Part shown: positions 53,972 through 61,721 of the stretch, piece by piece | How the letters are laid out: each line of letters begins with the position of its first letter | How positions within the stretch are numbered: the first letter of the stretch is position 1 | Source of the DNA: Aquabacterium sp. | GTDB lineage: Bacteria > Pseudomonadota > Gammaproteobacteria > Burkholderiales > Burkholderiaceae_C | Assembly: GCA_023150345.1 (NCBI GenBank) | Contig: JAKLLB010000007.1 | Span: 34,719 to 98,718, forward strand | DNA length: 64,000 nt | Direction: 5' to 3' | Notes under the pieces: model-generated | Databases searched by the model: none | What the model was told of the DNA's origin: nothing | What the model saw: only the letters and a program-made list of their open reading frames with translations | Made by a program: the position numbers and the translations under genes

Positions 53972-55426
53972 ATGACCCCGGCAACCCCTGTCACGCTGGG
54001 CGATGGCCGTGCGACGGCAGATGTGCGCAGCGTGGTGTCCCAACCTGTCCGCACGAACCGCTGGTCCGTGGGCATCGAATCGTTCTTCGTGCGCCACCGC
54101 GAACGGTTGATCTGGCTGCACGCGGCGATGTTCGTGGTCTTCCTGCTGGTCATCGGCCTGCCGCCGCTGCTGCCCGATCCGCCCGAGAGCGCCACCCCAT
54201 GGACGCACTACACGACGCTCGCCAACTGGCTGCTGTGGGGCGTGTGGTTTCCGCTGGTGTTCCTGTCGGTCATCTTCACCGGCCGTTCCTGGTGCGGCAT
54301 CTTCTGCCCCATGGGGGCGGCCACGGAGTGGACAAACAAGGTCGGCCTGCAACGGCCCATACCGCGCTGGATGCGCTGGGAGGGCACACCCGCCGTGAGC
54401 TTCATCGCCGTGACCCTGCTCGGTCAGACCCTGGGCGTGCGCGACCACGCCGAGGGTGCGGCAGTCCTCTTCGGCGGCACGATGGCCCTGGCCATGCTCA
54501 CGGGGTTCCTGTATGGCCGCAAGAAGCGGGCGTGGTGCCGACACCTGTGCCCGATCGGCCGCGTTCTGGGCCTGTACTCGCGCCTGGGCCCTGTCAACAT
54601 CGAGCCCCAGGTGCGCACCGCCGGCGAGGACATCTACTCCCTCAAGGGCGCCTGCCCGACGATGATCGTGCTGCCGCGCAAGGCGGAGTCGCGCCACTGC
54701 ATCGAGTGCTTCCGCTGCGTCAACCCCGGCGCCAGGGGCAGCCTGCGGCTGGTGTTGCGCGGCTTCGGCAGCGAGATCGAGCGCATTCGCAGCCACCGCG
54801 CCAATTTCGCCGAGGCGTGGATGCTGTTCCTGGACACCGGCATCGCACTGGGCGGCTTCCTGTGGCTGATCCTGCCGCAATACCAGCGACTGCGGCAGGG
54901 AGTTGCCGAATGGGCCATCGCGCGCGACTGGGCGTGGCTGTTCGAGTCCGGTCCGTCGTGGCTGATGAGCGTACACCCGCAGCGTGGCGAAGTCTTCTGG
55001 TGGCTCGACTTCTTCATGATCATCGCCTTCATGACCGGGTTCATGGCGCTGGTCGCTGCCGTACTGGGTTCGCTCACGGCGGCGGCGGCGTGGTTGTCCG
55101 GTCGCATGGGTGGCGACGCCACCGCCCGCCAGCGTTTCACCGAACTGGGTTACCAGTACGCGCCCGTGGCAATGGTGTCGCTGATCGTCGGCCTGGGCAG
55201 CGGGCTGTTCGACCCGATCGCGCTCACACCACTGGGCCCGACCGGAGCCCAGGCGGCCAAGGGACTGCTATTCATGCTGGGTGCGGCCTGGAGCGTGTGG
55301 CTTGGGGCACGCATACTCGCGCGCCAGGGCGTGTCGGCCGGCAGGCGCTGGCTCCCCCTGCTGCCCGGAGTGCTGGGCAGCGCGCTGGTCGGCCTCGCGT
55401 GGTGGCCGGCGATATTCGGTCTGTAG
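53972..55426 (+). CDS. ftrD: Polyferredoxin-type membrane protein FtrD (4Fe-4S)
   Basis: 484 aa from ATG 53972. Membrane segments are at about residues 45-62, 85-103 and several after 280. NapH-like cysteine motifs on the cytoplasmic side: CGIFCPMG (about 110), CRHLCPIG (about 194) and CIECFRC (about 243). FtrD is thought to take electrons released when FtrB oxidises Fe2+ into the cell. Last gene of the ftr run; convergent with the propeptide-like gene, with 10 nt between stops. Confidence 0.9.
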   Translation: MTPATPVTLGDGRATADVRSVVSQPVRTNRWSVGIESFFVRHRERLIWLHAAMFVVFLLVIGLPPLLPDPPESATPWTHYTTLANWLLWGVWFPLVFLSVIFTGRSWCGIFCPMGAATEWTNKVGLQRPIPRWMRWEGTPAVSFIAVTLLGQTLGVRDHAEGAAVLFGGTMALAMLTGFLYGRKKRAWCRHLCPIGRVLGLYSRLGPVNIEPQVRTAGEDIYSLKGACPTMIVLPRKAESRHCIECFRCVNPGARGSLRLVLRGFGSEIERIRSHRANFAEAWMLFLDTGIALGGFLWLILPQYQRLRQGVAEWAIARDWAWLFESGPSWLMSVHPQRGEVFWWLDFFMIIAFMTGFMALVAAVLGSLTAAAAWLSGRMGGDATARQRFTELGYQYAPVAMVSLIVGLGSGLFDPIALTPLGPTGAQAAKGLLFMLGAAWSVWLGARILARQGVSAGRRWLPLLPGVLGSALVGLAWWPAIFGL

Positions 55427-55436
55427 GTCGCGCCGG

Positions 55437-56027
55437 TCACTTCGCGCGCGTCTGCGTCCACCAGTTGGGGCTGGCCGAAACCACTTCGCCAGACTCATGG
55501 ATGCGATTGGCCATCGCCAGGGCCTCGCTGCCTGGCGCAGTGGGCAGCAAACGCCAGGCCGGCCCGATGGCCATGGCTTGCCCCGCCGGCAGGCCGCGCG
55601 TGGCCAGCCAGGTGTCGATCTGCTGGCTGCTCCAGCCGGGCTGGAACTTCACCAGCACGCCACCGGGCAGCGCCATCAGTCGGCCAGCGGCCGTACCGTT
55701 TTGCCGGTAGACCGCCGAACGTGCACCAGCGGCCATCGCACCTTGTGGCTGCACACCGGCGCCATCGCCAGGGGCGACCCTCAGCACCCGAACCAGGCTG
55801 TCGCCGGCCACCTGCTGGGCACCCGGGCCTGCCGCACGCGCTCGAGCCACAGGAGCGCCGAACTCGGCAACCAGATCCGGCTGCGCGACGATGGCCACCT
55901 TGCGTCCGCCATCGTAGTAGTAGGCCTGCTCATCGGCGGCAAACGCAGTCGGCGCCACGAAGGCGAACCCCACGCATGCCCAGGCCTGAGAGCCGCGCTT
56001 CCACTTCTTCGGGATGTTCATCATCAT
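55437..56027 (-). CDS. Stand-alone subtilase propeptide-like secreted protein
   Basis: 196 aa, start at ATG complementary to 56025-56027 (MMMNIPKKWKRGSQAW), with GGGGA upstream; two more ATGs follow directly. Signal peptide cleaved near TAFAA. The mature start EQAYYYDGGRKVAIVAQPDL and the end ANRIHESGEVVSASPNWW match the beginning and end of S8 protease propeptides (inhibitor I9-like; usually ending AEPN-x-W next to the catalytic domain), but no catalytic domain follows. It starts 13 nt after the S8 protease stop, so it probably acts in trans as chaperone and inhibitor of that protease. Inference from sequence pattern only. Confidence 0.6.
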   Translation of the reverse strand: MMMNIPKKWKRGSQAWACVGFAFVAPTAFAADEQAYYYDGGRKVAIVAQPDLVAEFGAPVARARAAGPGAQQVAGDSLVRVLRVAPGDGAGVQPQGAMAAGARSAVYRQNGTAAGRLMALPGGVLVKFQPGWSSQQIDTWLATRGLPAGQAMAIGPAWRLLPTAPGSEALAMANRIHESGEVVSASPNWWTQTRAK

Positions 56028-56040
56028 GCGTCCCCGGCTT

Positions 56041-58035
56041 TTAGTGGCCATACACCTTGATCGACCAATCGGTCAGCGTGCTGGCGGTGCCCTTCTGATC
56101 GGCCACGCTCAGCTTCCACGCGCCGTCGGCGGGCTCGTCCATCAGTCGAACGATGCCGAACCGGAAGCCGCCTGCCAGGGTCTTGCCGCAGGTCGTGGGC
56201 TTGGGGTTGTTCTCGTCGCTGGTGTCCACGCATTGGCGCGGCGTCGTCAACGTACTCGACGTGCCCGCCGGACTGGTGAGCGTGATCGTCAGATCGCCCA
56301 CCTCGGCCGTATCGGCATCGACCACGACATCGACGAACTCCAGCTTGGAGATGCCTGTCGCCGCGAGTTCGATCGTGCTGACCAGCGGTGCCGCGTCCGT
56401 ACCCACCGCACCGGTGGCACCGCGGCTGGCCGTGCTCGACTTCTGGGCCGGCAGATTGCTCCAGGCGCGGGCAGCGGTCACGGCGGCGGCCGCATCGGCT
56501 GCACCGAACCCGTACTGGTGGTTCACCTTGAGACCGCCGCCATTGGTGACCCAGTCGGTGTCGGTGGGATCGTTCTGGCGGGCCGTGCGTGCCAGGATCG
56601 CCCGCACGTCGCGCCACCCGAGGTTGGGGTTGGCCTCGATCATCAACGCAGCGACGCCGGCGACTTCGGGTGTGGCCGAAGACGTGCCGTTGATGCAGCG
56701 CGTGTAGTTCGGCTTGCCGGTGTAGTCGGTGTACGTCTCGCCCGGCTTCTTCGCAGTGCTGCCGTTGTTGTATCCGCCGTCGCCCATCACGTCGGCCGAC
56801 GTCATCGTGTGCTGCTCGCACTGCTCGCCGCCGTAGCCCATGACCAGGATGTTGGAGCCGGGTTCCGAGTAGGACGAGCGCTTGCCCTGGTCGTTCAACG
56901 ACCCGATGGCGAACACGCCCTGGTAGTTGGCCTGCCCGTCGTGGTCGGACCGATCGGTGGGCGCGCCGTTGCCAGCCGCCCAGGTGTAGATGGCACCCCT
57001 GCCGCCCCGGCCGTTGGTCGTGCCCCGGTCGATGGCATCGCGCCAGGCCTGGGTTGACGGGTGGTTGCCGCCGGTTCCATCGGGCGCGCCGTAGCTGTTG
57101 GTGTAGATGTGGTTGTCCGCCAGATCCTTGACGACCGCGTCGGCACCGTACTGGTCCACGCTGGCCTGCAGCAGGTTGTAGCCGACCACGCGGGCGTTGA
57201 AGGCGACCCCGACAACGCCGATGCCATTGAAACCCTTGGCTGCCGCCAGCGCCCCGCAGGACGTGCCGTGGCTCGACTCGCTGCCCGATGGATCACCATA
57301 CGCGTTGGTGCGGTAGTCCCAACTCTTGCCGGCGACGACATCGAAGTCCTCATGCGTGATGTCCAGCCCGTCGTCGACCACCGCGATGCGCACGCCGGCA
57401 CCCGTGACATGGTTCCAGGCCATGGTCACGCGCAGGTCCTCGCCTGCCAGGCCGGCCTGGCCCGACGGGCCCGCCTGGCCGGTGTTGTTCAGGTGCCATT
57501 GGTCGCCGAACAAGGGATCGTCGGGTATGACCGGGGCCAGCGCGGCTGTGCCGCCAACGCTCACGAGTCCGGCCAGCGTGACGACAACGTTGGTGTACGT
57601 GCTGTCGCCCAGGCGCACCTTCGGCAACGTGACCCGGCCACTGGCCGGGTCGTAGCTGTTCCAGCTGGTGATCGGTGGATCGGTACCAGCGGCCAGCAGC
57701 TGGCCCCAGGTGATGACCACGTCGTTGTAGCGCGTATCCCCGACGACGATGGTACCGATCGTCACACGGTCCGGCGCTGCAGGGTCATAGACCGTGGGCG
57801 AGAAGGCCGTCGGCACCGGCGCAGCATCGGCGCGTGGGGCCGCCGCGACCGGCACGGCACCGGCAACAGACAGCGCACGAGGCCCGGGAGATTCGATCGC
57901 CGTTTCGCCAGGCTCAACGGAGCGCGAGGCCGCCGGATCACCCCCTCCGCCACAGGCCGTGAGCGCGGCGAGCGCAAGCAATCCCCATGCACGATCAGGG
58001 CAAACACAGAGGCGAGTGGGCATGGGCTTGCGCAT
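56041..58035 (-). CDS. S8 (kexin-like) serine protease lipoprotein with P domain
   Basis: 664 aa. Lipobox (LALAALTACG) predicts a lipid-anchored exported protease; RBS GGAGGG is 8 nt upstream. After a tandem N-terminal repeat (about residues 75-160) the catalytic domain shows Asp in VRIAVVDDGLDITHEDF, His in GSESSHGTSCGALAAAKG and Ser in INGTSSATPEVAGVAALM, a complete subtilase triad. The C-terminal 110 residues form a P/Homo B domain (ISKLEFVDVVVDADTAEVGD to DWSIKVYGH), so this is a proprotein-convertase-like subtilase. No I9 propeptide is present in the protein itself; the next gene encodes one. Substrate unknown. Confidence 0.9.
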   Translation of the reverse strand: MRKPMPTRLCVCPDRAWGLLALAALTACGGGGDPAASRSVEPGETAIESPGPRALSVAGAVPVAAAPRADAAPVPTAFSPTVYDPAAPDRVTIGTIVVGDTRYNDVVITWGQLLAAGTDPPITSWNSYDPASGRVTLPKVRLGDSTYTNVVVTLAGLVSVGGTAALAPVIPDDPLFGDQWHLNNTGQAGPSGQAGLAGEDLRVTMAWNHVTGAGVRIAVVDDGLDITHEDFDVVAGKSWDYRTNAYGDPSGSESSHGTSCGALAAAKGFNGIGVVGVAFNARVVGYNLLQASVDQYGADAVVKDLADNHIYTNSYGAPDGTGGNHPSTQAWRDAIDRGTTNGRGGRGAIYTWAAGNGAPTDRSDHDGQANYQGVFAIGSLNDQGKRSSYSEPGSNILVMGYGGEQCEQHTMTSADVMGDGGYNNGSTAKKPGETYTDYTGKPNYTRCINGTSSATPEVAGVAALMIEANPNLGWRDVRAILARTARQNDPTDTDWVTNGGGLKVNHQYGFGAADAAAAVTAARAWSNLPAQKSSTASRGATGAVGTDAAPLVSTIELAATGISKLEFVDVVVDADTAEVGDLTITLTSPAGTSSTLTTPRQCVDTSDENNPKPTTCGKTLAGGFRFGIVRLMDEPADGAWKLSVADQKGTASTLTDWSIKVYGH

Positions 58036-58247
58036 GGTGATTCCCTCCGGGCAGCGTGTGTTCGTCGCGGCGGCTCAAGACCGCCACCGCCAGCCGGCGG
58101 GCTGCACCGCCAACCGCATGCGACATGCGCGATCGCCGCACTCTGCTCCCGGCCATCCGCGTTGTCCATCGATAGTGCCCGTGCTTCTCATGGGGAATCC
58201 GGACATCCGCCACCAGACGCGCACGTTTCGTGGTACCCAGGCACCGA

Positions 58248-59243
58248 TCACGACAGGCCCGCTGCCACCGGCGTGCCGGGGCGGGTCTTCCACAACGACA
58301 CCACCACGCCGCCGGCGATCAGCGCGAAGGTGATGCCCAGAGAGACGGGCGCGGGTATCTTGCCGATGACGCCGACCAGGAAAATCTTCGAGCCGATGAA
58401 GACCAGAACCAGGGCCAGCGCGTACTTCAGGTAGTGGAAGCGGTGGATCATCGCCGCGAGCGCGAAGTACAGGGCGCGCAGGCCGAGGATGGCGAAGATG
58501 TTGCTCGTGTAGACGATGAACGGATCGTTGGTGATCGCGAAGATCGCCGGCACCGAGTCCACCGCGAACACCAAGTCGATCGCCTCGACCATGCACAGCG
58601 CCAGGAACAGCGGCGTGACCCACCGCACGGTGCGACCGCTCACCGGGTCGGGCTCGCGGACCATGAAGGCGTTGCCACGCAGACCGTCGGTCACGCGCAG
58701 GTGACTGCGCAGGAACTTCAGCAGCCGGTTGTTGCCGATGTCGGGCGTGTGGTCGGCGGCCATCCACATCTTCACGCCGGTGGCGACCAGGAACAGGCCG
58801 AACACGTAGAGCACCCAGCTGAAGTTGGACACCAGAGCCGCGCCCACGCCGATCATCAGCGCGCGCAGCACGATCACGCCCAGGATGCCCCAGAACAGCA
58901 CGCGATGCTGGTACCGCCTTGGGATGGCGAAGAAGGTGAAGATCATCGCGATCACGAAGACGTTGTCCATCGACAACGACTTCTCGATCATGAAGCCTGT
59001 CAGGTACTCGACGCCGCTCTGCGCACCCAGGTACCACCACACCCAGGCGCCGAACAGCAGCGCGACGCTGATGTAGCCGGCCGACAGCACCAGGCTCTCG
59101 CGCACGCCGATTTCGCGGTCGTCCTTGTGCAGCACGCCCAGGTCGAAGGCCAGCAGCGACACGACGATGAGTGCGAACAGCAGCCACAACCACAGGGGCT
59201 TGCCGATCACGGGGGATTGCAGAAGGCTCAGCAGGATGTCCAA
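58248..59243 (-). CDS. TerC-family membrane protein (Alx-like, probable metal exporter)
   Basis: 331 aa, about nine membrane helices. TerC signature features: FALIVVSLLAFDLGVLHKDD near the N-terminus, SLSMDNVFVIAMIF with conserved acidic residue, FAVDSVPAIFAITNDPFIVY, and the ending typical of Alx. TerC/Alx proteins export manganese or take part in tellurite and pH stress. Divergent from a NhaR-like regulator. I looked for a yybP-ykoY manganese riboswitch in the 5' leader and did not see one. Confidence 0.92.
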   Translation of the reverse strand: MDILLSLLQSPVIGKPLWLWLLFALIVVSLLAFDLGVLHKDDREIGVRESLVLSAGYISVALLFGAWVWWYLGAQSGVEYLTGFMIEKSLSMDNVFVIAMIFTFFAIPRRYQHRVLFWGILGVIVLRALMIGVGAALVSNFSWVLYVFGLFLVATGVKMWMAADHTPDIGNNRLLKFLRSHLRVTDGLRGNAFMVREPDPVSGRTVRWVTPLFLALCMVEAIDLVFAVDSVPAIFAITNDPFIVYTSNIFAILGLRALYFALAAMIHRFHYLKYALALVLVFIGSKIFLVGVIGKIPAPVSLGITFALIAGGVVVSLWKTRPGTPVAAGLS

Positions 59244-59321
59244 GGTATTGCTCCGCAGTGGGCGCGCCCCGGACCGGCTTCAGCCGGCAGGGATGTGCGT
59301 CGACCCGACAAGGCCCGCATG

Positions 59322-59342
59322 TTGCGCGCCGACTCGCCGCAA
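59322..59342. promoter_or_regulatory. Candidate LysR-type operator (TTGCG-N11-CGCAA)
   Basis: Perfect 5-bp inverted arms separated by 11 nt, in the intergenic region between terC and the divergent LysR-family gene; interrupted dyads of this size are usual LysR-family sites. It starts 78 bp upstream of the terC start codon. Confidence 0.4.
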
Positions 59343-59386
59343 ATGAAGGCAAGATGGCCGAACCGACATATCGGAAAAACCTGAAG

Positions 59387-60274
59387 ATGAGCCAGTCGTT
59401 CAGCTACCGACACCTGTACTACTTCTGGGTTGTGGCCAAGGAAGGCGGCATGGCGCGCGCGGCCGATCGCCTCGACATGGCGGTGCAGACCATCAGCGCC
59501 CAGGTGCGCGAGCTCGAGCGCGAACTGGGGGTATCGCTGCTCAAGCCCGCCGGTCGCGGACTGGCGCTCACGGAAGCCGGCCAGGCCGCGCTGCGGCAGG
59601 CCGACCTGATCTTCCAGCTCGGCGAGCAGATGCCCGCACTGGTGCGCGAAGCCGGCCAATCCCGGGCCACGCGGCTGGCAGTGGGCATTTCGGACGGCCT
59701 GCCCAAGCTGGCGGTGCGGCGGCTGCTCGAACCGGTTCTGGGCGATGCGCAGCTGCGGCTGTTGTGCCACGAAGATCGCTTCGACGACCTGCTGGCGGAG
59801 TTGGCCCTGCACCGCTTGGACGTGGTGCTGGCTGACCGGCCTGCGCCGCCGAACCCGAACCTGCGGGTCTACAGCCACGCGCTGGGCGATTCACCCCTGG
59901 CCTGGTACGCCGCGCCGACGCTGGCACAGGCCACCCGCCCCGATGACGCGCTGGCCACCCGCCTGGCGGCCATGCCGGTGCTGCTGCCCACGGCGCATGC
60001 GGCCGTGCGCCCGCGGCTGGACACCTGGTTGGAGCGGCAGGGCATCGCGCCTCGCCTGGCCGGCGAATTCGAGGACCATGCGCTGATGGTGACCTTCGGC
60101 TCTGCCGGCATGGGCGCGTTCGCGGCGCCGGATCTGCTGCAGGACAAGCTCACGACCCGCTACGACGTCGTGCGCCTGGGCGCCTGCGAGGGTGTGTTCG
60201 AGCACTTCTGGGCCATCGGCACCGAAAAGCGCATCCAGCATCCGCTGGTGCAGCGGCTGCTGCCTGCCCGATGA
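59387..60274 (+). CDS. nhaR: NhaR-like LysR-family regulator
   Basis: 295 aa from ATG 59387 (MSQSFSYRHLYYFWVVAKEG, matching NhaR). An in-frame ATG at 59354 with a better Shine-Dalgarno (GAAGG) would add 11 residues and is a real alternative. N-terminal winged HTH (GGMARAADRLDMAVQTISAQVREL), C-terminal effector domain (VGISDGLPKLAVRRLLEPVL, FGSAGMGAFAAPDLL). E. coli NhaR senses sodium and activates the antiporter nhaA; here the neighbour is terC, so a cation or metal-stress role is likely. Confidence 0.88.
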   Translation: MSQSFSYRHLYYFWVVAKEGGMARAADRLDMAVQTISAQVRELERELGVSLLKPAGRGLALTEAGQAALRQADLIFQLGEQMPALVREAGQSRATRLAVGISDGLPKLAVRRLLEPVLGDAQLRLLCHEDRFDDLLAELALHRLDVVLADRPAPPNPNLRVYSHALGDSPLAWYAAPTLAQATRPDDALATRLAAMPVLLPTAHAAVRPRLDTWLERQGIAPRLAGEFEDHALMVTFGSAGMGAFAAPDLLQDKLTTRYDVVRLGACEGVFEHFWAIGTEKRIQHPLVQRLLPAR

Positions 60275-60297
60275 ACGCAAACCTTCAGTCGCAGTGC

Positions 60298-60324
60298 GGG
60301 CGGACCCGGCCGGCCCGGCCGCCC
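60298..60324. terminator. Hairpin between convergent regulator and binding-protein genes
   Basis: GGGCGG, inner CGGCCGG-rich loop, CCGCCC in the 63-nt gap between stops. No T-run; probably works in both directions. Confidence 0.45.
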
Positions 60325-60337
60325 CACGATCACGACA

Positions 60338-61525
60338 TCACCAACGGTCGCTGCGCAACTGCGGCTGCCAGACACCATCGCGCAGCAGGTACACGGCCAC
60401 GGCCGAGTAGCGCTGCTCGCCGTCGGGGCCGAAGCGCATCGAGCCGGTGACCGGCGCCACGCCATCGAAGTTGGGGCTCTTCAGCCGCTCGAGCAGCTTC
60501 GCCCGGTCGGCGGTGTCGTTGCGCGAAATGGCGTCGGCCACCAGATGCACCGCGTCGTAGGCATAGTGCGCACCGTAGACCGGATCGCCCTTGTACCGCT
60601 TGCGAAAGTTCTCGAGGAACGCCGCACCAGCGGGAAATTCGCGGGCCTCGACGATCGGCGAGGTGGCGTAGATGGCTGCCACCTGCCCGGCCACCTTGGC
60701 CAGCTTGTCGGTCTTGATGGTGTCGCCACCGACGATGCGCAGCCGCTGCAGGCCGGCCTTGGCGCCCTGCTGCACCAGTGCCTCGACCTGGAAGTCGTTG
60801 AGCGTGGCCACCAGCACATCGGTCCTGGCCTTGGCCATCTCGCCGACCAGGGCCGCGAAGTCGGTGGTCTTGTCGTCCATCGTCTTGCGCAGCACCACTT
60901 CCTTCTTCTGCGCGGCCAGTTCCTTGGCGGCATCGTCGGCCAGCCCCTTGCCATAGGGCGTGCCATCGTCGACCACCGCGAAGCGCTGCGCCCCGCCGAG
61001 TTGCGCCGCATAGGAGCCCAGGGCCTTGGCCTGCAGGTTGTCGTTGGCGACCAGGCGCAGCGTGGTGGGCACGTCCTGCCGGGTATAGGCAGGGTTGGTG
61101 GAGATGGCCAGCTGCGGGATGCCGGCACCCGCGTACATCTTGGCCGTGGCGATGCTGACACCGGAGTTCAGGTGCGCCAGCGCCACGGTCACGCCAGCGT
61201 CGATGAGCGATTGGGCCGCGGCCTTGCCGGCATCGGCATTGGCCTTGTCGTCGGCCTTCACCAGTTCGAGCTGCACCCGGCCGGAGCCCACCCGAACTCC
61301 ACCCTTGGCATTGATTTCGTCGACCGCCATCTGCGCGCCGTTGACCATGTCCTGGCCCAGCGCTGCGAGCGGGCCGGTGAGCGGCTGACCGACACCGATC
61401 TTGATCACACTCGGCTCGCGCGAGCACGCGCCCAGGCCGGCCATCGCCAGCGCCACCAACCCCCACCGCCAGGCCTGCTGCCAGGTCGAGCGCGCCCGCG
61501 GCGCGCCTATCCAGGAAAAACGCAT
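60338..61525 (-). CDS. Liv-type substrate-binding lipoprotein
   Basis: 395 aa; start at ATG complementary to 61523-61525 (MRFSWIGAPRARSTWQQ), preceded by AGGAGGT. Lipobox in MAGLGACS. Peripla_BP_6 fold: IKIGVGQPLTGPLAALGQDM, VDEINAKGGVRVGSGRVQLE, LAHLNSGVSIATAKMYAGAG, RIVGGDTIKTDKLAKVAG. It resembles LivJ/LivK-like binding proteins, but no permease or ATPase is nearby, so the transporter partner or any sensory role is unknown. Divergent from the HD-GYP gene. Confidence 0.88.
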   Translation of the reverse strand: MRFSWIGAPRARSTWQQAWRWGLVALAMAGLGACSREPSVIKIGVGQPLTGPLAALGQDMVNGAQMAVDEINAKGGVRVGSGRVQLELVKADDKANADAGKAAAQSLIDAGVTVALAHLNSGVSIATAKMYAGAGIPQLAISTNPAYTRQDVPTTLRLVANDNLQAKALGSYAAQLGGAQRFAVVDDGTPYGKGLADDAAKELAAQKKEVVLRKTMDDKTTDFAALVGEMAKARTDVLVATLNDFQVEALVQQGAKAGLQRLRIVGGDTIKTDKLAKVAGQVAAIYATSPIVEAREFPAGAAFLENFRKRYKGDPVYGAHYAYDAVHLVADAISRNDTADRAKLLERLKSPNFDGVAPVTGSMRFGPDGEQRYSAVAVYLLRDGVWQPQLRSDRW

Positions 61526-61648
61526 GCTGTACCTCCTGTGCGTGGCGGCCCGCATGCGCATGTCACAGATGAGCAACAACCGGGTCGCGCGGCGGGATTC
61601 TGCCTGTAACCCGCCCGGAATCATCCAGTCACATCCCTTATACAAAAC

Positions 61649-61662
61649 ACACGTTCGTGTGC
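61649..61662. promoter_or_regulatory. Inverted repeat in divergent promoter region
   Basis: CACACG-TT-CGTGTG in the 196-nt region between the binding-lipoprotein gene and the HD-GYP gene, next to TATAC sequences; a second palindrome GCGTATACGC lies at 61692-61701. Both are candidate operators; no regulator is assigned. Confidence 0.4.
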
Positions 61663-61721
61663 TCATTCACGACTGCGCCCCGGTCGACATTGCGTATACG
61701 CGCATCCCGTGGAGCCCGAAC

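Noticed and set aside
59244-59353. yybP-ykoY manganese riboswitch in the terC leader
   Set aside because: Only a short CCGGCT-TC-AGCCGG hairpin is present; the conserved riboswitch loops were not found and the leader is too short.
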